This document shows, in pieces, positions 7,396 to 9,053 of a DNA stretch of 9,053 nt. The notes beneath the pieces were generated by a model. That model was not told where the DNA came from, searched no databases, and saw nothing but the letters and a program-made list of their open reading frames with translations. This stretch comes from an uncultured Lachnospiraceae bacterium (GTDB taxonomy: Bacteria > Bacillota > Clostridia > Lachnospirales > Lachnospiraceae). The stretch is taken from assembly GCA_905236545.1 (NCBI GenBank), contig CAJOQO010000349.1:1-9053 (forward strand), written 5' to 3'. A program made the translations under genes and the position numbers. The first letter of the stretch is position 1. Each line of letters starts with the position of its first letter.

Positions 7396-7525
7396 CCTCT
7401 TATCCGCTGCAGCCTCTGCAGCGCCTTTCTGATCGCTTCCAGAAGCCGGAAGCAGTCTCTGCAGCGTCTTTCTGATCGCTCCCCAGAAGCCGGAAGCAGT
7501 CTCTGCAGGATCCTCAGATAAGAGG
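7396..7525. repeat. 9-bp inverted repeat enclosing the tandem repeat block
   Basis: CCTCTTATC (7396-7404) and its exact reverse complement GATAAGAGG (7517-7525) bracket the 43/44-bp tandem repeats. CTGCAG copies lie just inside both arms (7408-7413 and 7503-7508). The right arm directly adjoins the terminator stem. The arrangement could be a long-range mRNA stem or the ends of a small repeat element. I see no target-site duplication that would settle this. Confidence 0.45.
7414..7508. repeat. 43/44-bp tandem repeat, 2.2 copies, in the gap before the ATPase gene
   Basis: Copy 1 spans 7414-7456 (43 bp), copy 2 spans 7457-7500 (44 bp), and a third begins with CTCTGCAG at 7501-7508. The copies differ by two substitutions and one inserted base, so the duplication is fairly recent or is kept alike. 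Each unit starts with CTCTGCAGCG, contains CTTTCTGATCGCT and ends with AGAAGCCGGAAGCAGT. In copy 1 GCTTCC (7435-7440) pairs with GGAAGC (7448-7453) around a 7-base loop; one pair is lost in copy 2. It lies in the transcribed spacer of the operon and has no sensible reading frame of its own. Confidence 0.85.
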
Positions 7526-7552
7526 AAAAGGGGGCCGTATGATCCCCCTTTT
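7526..7552 (-). terminator. Rho-independent terminator after the binding-protein gene (symmetric, could act on both strands)
   Basis: AAAAGGGGG (7526-7534) and CCCCCTTTT (7544-7552) form a perfect 9-bp stem around a 9-base loop. On the minus-strand transcript the stem ends in UUUU followed by CCUCUU. It lies between the substrate-binding protein and the ATPase, where many ABC operons have a leaky terminator that keeps binding-protein mRNA in excess. The U-tract is short, so partial readthrough is likely; no convincing new promoter is seen before the ATPase. The A-tract and T-tract flank the stem alike on the plus strand, but no plus-strand gene needs it. Confidence 0.75.
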
Positions 7553-7569
7553 CTGAATAATCGCTCAGA

Positions 7570-7594
7570 GAAACGCTGGTGACATCAGTGTTTC
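7570..7594. other. Imperfect hairpin upstream of the terminator
   Basis: GAAACGCTG (7570-7578) faces CAGTGTTTC (7586-7594) around a 7-base loop, giving a 9-bp stem with one mismatch. It is part of the 3' untranslated region of the binding-protein mRNA and may protect it from 3' exonucleases. No T-run follows. Confidence 0.4.
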
Positions 7595-7629
7595 CTCAAG
7601 GTCCAGATCCGCAGCTGCCTGACATCTGT

Positions 7630-7652
7630 TTCCCGGCCATTTTGCCAGGGAA
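7630..7652 (-). other. Hairpin 20 bases after the binding-protein stop codon
   Basis: On the minus strand TTCCC-T-GGC, loop AAAATG, then GCC-GGGAA gives an 8-bp stem with one bulged base. It lies directly after the TAA of the binding-protein gene and lacks a U-run. Together with the hairpin at 7570-7594 and the terminator it makes a triple-stem 3' end, which would favour a stable separate mRNA for the binding protein. Confidence 0.45.
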
Positions 7653-7672
7653 CCTCAAAGTGACCTTGTCTG

Positions 7673-8776
7673 TTACGGACGGACGCTGTCACGCAGTTCC
7701 TGCGCCGCTTTATTCCCATTCTCGTCAAATGCGGAAGGAACTACGATCTCACCGTTCGAAATCGCTTCGATGGCCGCATCTACTGCTGCTTTTGTCTTAT
7801 CGCTGGCAAACTTTGCATAGTTCTTGTCCGTCACGATGCCTACGCCGCCTTCCACGATACCAAGCTGTACCCTCTGACCGAACAGATCCTCTCCTTCATC
7901 CCACTGGTCAAAGAACCAGATCAGGGAGTTGCCAACATTCTTCAGGCCGCTGGTCAGGGTAACCGCTGCCAGGTCTGCCGAGAAGGTCTGCTCCTGGTCG
8001 GAGTCAACGCCGATGAACCATCCGCCGTCTGTCTCCAGAACAGCCTCAGCGGCGCCGTTCCCTGCATTTCCGGATACGCCCCAGATAATATCGCACTTGG
8101 AATCCTTGATCATGGAGTTTCCATACTCTTTTGCCTTTGCGGTATCCACGTAGTCAGAGGTATACCGTACGTCAACCTTCATATCCGGATCCACTGCCTG
8201 CGCGCCGGAGATATAGCCGTACATAAAGTCATTGATAACCGGGCTGTCATAGCCTCCAACAAAGCCGATGACCTTATCCGGATTGATCCGCTCTACGCTG
8301 GTATCTGTCGTCATATTGGCAGCGAATGTTCCTACAATGTATCCGAGGTCATTCTGCTTGAATACAATATTGACGACGTTGCTGTCTTCCCCCGCATAGG
8401 TATCATCATCAAAGATCAGGAACTTCTGATCCGGATAGCTTTCGGCTACCTCTTTCAGATAATCCGGCATCTGATAGGTGCCGCAGATCACCAGGTCGTA
8501 TTCACCGGAATCCGCCACTTCATAAAGTGTGGACAGCCACTTGGGCTGATCCGCATCCGTTCCTCCCATCTCGACTGTTTTCAGTTTTATGCGTCCGTCA
8601 GCCACCAGCTGATCCAGACCGGCTTTCGCGGAATCAAAGAAAGATTTGTCTCCCAGATTTCCGTTTACCAGATAAACCACGTTTTTCACTTCCGCATCGG
8701 AGCTTCCGGCAAATGCGCTGACCGGGGTAACTGCCAGTGTCAGGGCCAATCCTGCAACCAGTATCTTTTTTATCAT
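7673..8776 (-). CDS. BMP/PnrA-family nucleoside-binding protein of the ABC importer
   Basis: A 367-residue extracytoplasmic substrate-binding protein of the BMP (Med/PnrA/YufN) family. It captures nucleosides and delivers them to the permeases. Residues 1-23 are a clear Sec signal: MIKK, a hydrophobic core to about 17, then PVSAFA before GSSD. Family landmarks: LVNGNLGDKSFFDSAKAG (36-53), GFVGGYDSPVINDFMYGY (171-188), WGVSGNAGNGAAEAV (232-246) and IGVDSDQ (255-261), followed by LTSGLKNVG (274-282). There is no lipobox; the only cysteines are at 99 and 228, so it would not be lipid-anchored as most Firmicute members are. The start at 8776 has GAGGAGGAG about 7-10 bases upstream, a strong site. 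It is the first gene of the operon, separated from the ATPase by a terminator. Family is secure; which nucleoside binds best is not visible. Confidence 0.94.
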   Translation of the reverse strand: MIKKILVAGLALTLAVTPVSAFAGSSDAEVKNVVYLVNGNLGDKSFFDSAKAGLDQLVADGRIKLKTVEMGGTDADQPKWLSTLYEVADSGEYDLVICGTYQMPDYLKEVAESYPDQKFLIFDDDTYAGEDSNVVNIVFKQNDLGYIVGTFAANMTTDTSVERINPDKVIGFVGGYDSPVINDFMYGYISGAQAVDPDMKVDVRYTSDYVDTAKAKEYGNSMIKDSKCDIIWGVSGNAGNGAAEAVLETDGGWFIGVDSDQEQTFSADLAAVTLTSGLKNVGNSLIWFFDQWDEGEDLFGQRVQLGIVEGGVGIVTDKNYAKFASDKTKAAVDAAIEAISNGEIVVPSAFDENGNKAAQELRDSVRP

Positions 8777-8838
8777 CGTTCTTCTCCTCCTCTTCGTTGG
8801 CCGTGTTCTTCCGCATCAGTCCGGGCTCGCCGGTTCCT

Positions 8839-8886
8839 TCAGGCTTTCTGCACCTTCTGCACCTTCTGCACCTTCTGCGGAATCAT
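8839..8886 (-). CDS. Possible 15-residue leader peptide with a Val-Gln-Lys repeat
   Basis: In the leader of the binding-protein gene an ATG at 8886 opens a frame that runs exactly through a 9-nt repeat and stops at TGA 8841-8839: MIPQKVQKVQKVQKA. It would start only about 12 bases after the predicted transcription start, and the sequence before it (AAAAGAAT) is a poor ribosome binding site. It ends 62 bases before the main start. It might be a regulatory upstream ORF, or simply a chance frame through a microsatellite-like tract. There is no known homologue I can name, and confidence is low. Confidence 0.2.
   Translation of the reverse strand: MIPQKVQKVQKVQKA
8846..8878. repeat. 9-bp short tandem repeat, 3.7 copies, in the binding-protein leader
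   Basis: The unit TTCTGCACC is repeated three times in full and a fourth time as TTCTGC, without any mismatch. On the mRNA it reads as repeated GGTGCAGAA, so each unit also carries an AGAAGG block resembling a weak Shine-Dalgarno sequence. Perfect repetition suggests slippage-prone copy number in a 5' untranslated region. Confidence 0.9.
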
Positions 8887-8904
8887 ATTCTTTTGACAGA
8901 TCTT

Positions 8905-8933
8905 ATTATACTGCATTCTTCCGAAAAAATCCG
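8905..8933 (-). promoter_or_regulatory. Predicted promoter of the nucleoside operon (consensus -10, weak -35)
   Basis: A perfect -10 hexamer TATAAT lies at 8910-8905 on the minus strand. The -35 position at 17-base spacing (8933-8928, CGGATT) matches consensus poorly, so an activator or another upstream element may be needed. Transcription would start near 8898, giving a leader of about 120 nt. A T6 run (8923-8928 as AAAAAA on the plus strand) lies in the spacer. I see no purine riboswitch core in the leader. Confidence 0.45.
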
Positions 8934-9053
8934 CATGCAGCCTATAAAAGTTCATTTTGATAACGGATGCCCCGGCCTGCGGATGGCTTCCCCATCGCAA
9001 ACCTGTAGCCCACTCCGGCTGAGCTCTTTGCCGACTGCGATCGGGCGTCCGGG
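8934..9053. other. Upstream edge with no supported gene
   Basis: I see no coding frame with a ribosome binding site here. The only structure is a 5-bp stem GATGG-CTTCC-CCATC (plus strand, about 8982-8996) without a T-run. It may be the end of an intergenic region whose upstream gene lies outside the window. Confidence 0.4.

Noticed and set aside
6744..7475. Plus-strand frame of 243 codons opposite the ATPase gene
   Set aside because: It is a shadow of the conserved ATPase and continues into the repeat region; no homology is recognisable.
8777..8900. Purine or other known riboswitch before the nucleoside operon
   Set aside because: I looked for the conserved purine aptamer core segments and did not find them on the leader strand.
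8893..8910. Perfect TTGACA on the plus strand near TATACT
   Set aside because: The spacing between the two boxes is only about 10 bases, and no plus-strand gene follows, so it is not a usable promoter.

Overview
The window looks like part of a chromosome from a Gram-positive-type bacterium, most likely a Clostridia-class Firmicute. The grounds are strong AGGAGG-type ribosome binding sites, a YufNOPQ/NupNOPQ-type nucleoside importer operon, and G/C-ending codons. This is inferred from gene content; there is no rRNA or taxonomic marker in the window. Every gene I can support lies on the minus strand, so transcription runs from high to low coordinates.

Region 9053-7673 holds the operon head. 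It has a leader with a consensus -10 box and a possible 15-codon leader peptide built on an in-frame 9-nt repeat. The gene for a BMP/PnrA-family nucleoside-binding protein follows (8776-7673). A 323-bp gap (7672-7350) contains two hairpins, a symmetric rho-independent terminator, and a 43/44-bp tandem repeat enclosed by a 9-bp inverted repeat. After it come a fused double-domain ABC ATPase (7349-5790) and two permeases (5797-4661 and 4664-3726), coupled by 8-nt and 4-nt overlaps. Two different nucleoside hydrolases close the operon (3655-2702 and 2674-1733).

Together these genes make a nucleoside uptake and salvage module. The binding protein captures nucleosides outside the membrane, the ATPase and two permeases import them, and the two hydrolases split the N-glycosidic bond to give free base and ribose. 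The terminator after the binding-protein gene would give that protein a higher transcript level than the membrane parts.

From 1732 to 1 a second transcription unit begins, with its own sigma-70-type promoter overlapping a 12-bp palindrome and a leader with competing stems. It encodes an NRPS-type protein that opens directly with an adenylation domain and enters a carrier-protein domain as the window ends. The adenylation domain keeps its catalytic motifs, but the usual substrate-binding aspartate (GrsA Asp235) aligns with isoleucine, suggesting a substrate that is not a standard alpha-amino acid. This and the repeat-rich non-coding elements are the points most worth a second look. No RNA genes, insertion sequences, CRISPR arrays or integrase sites were seen.
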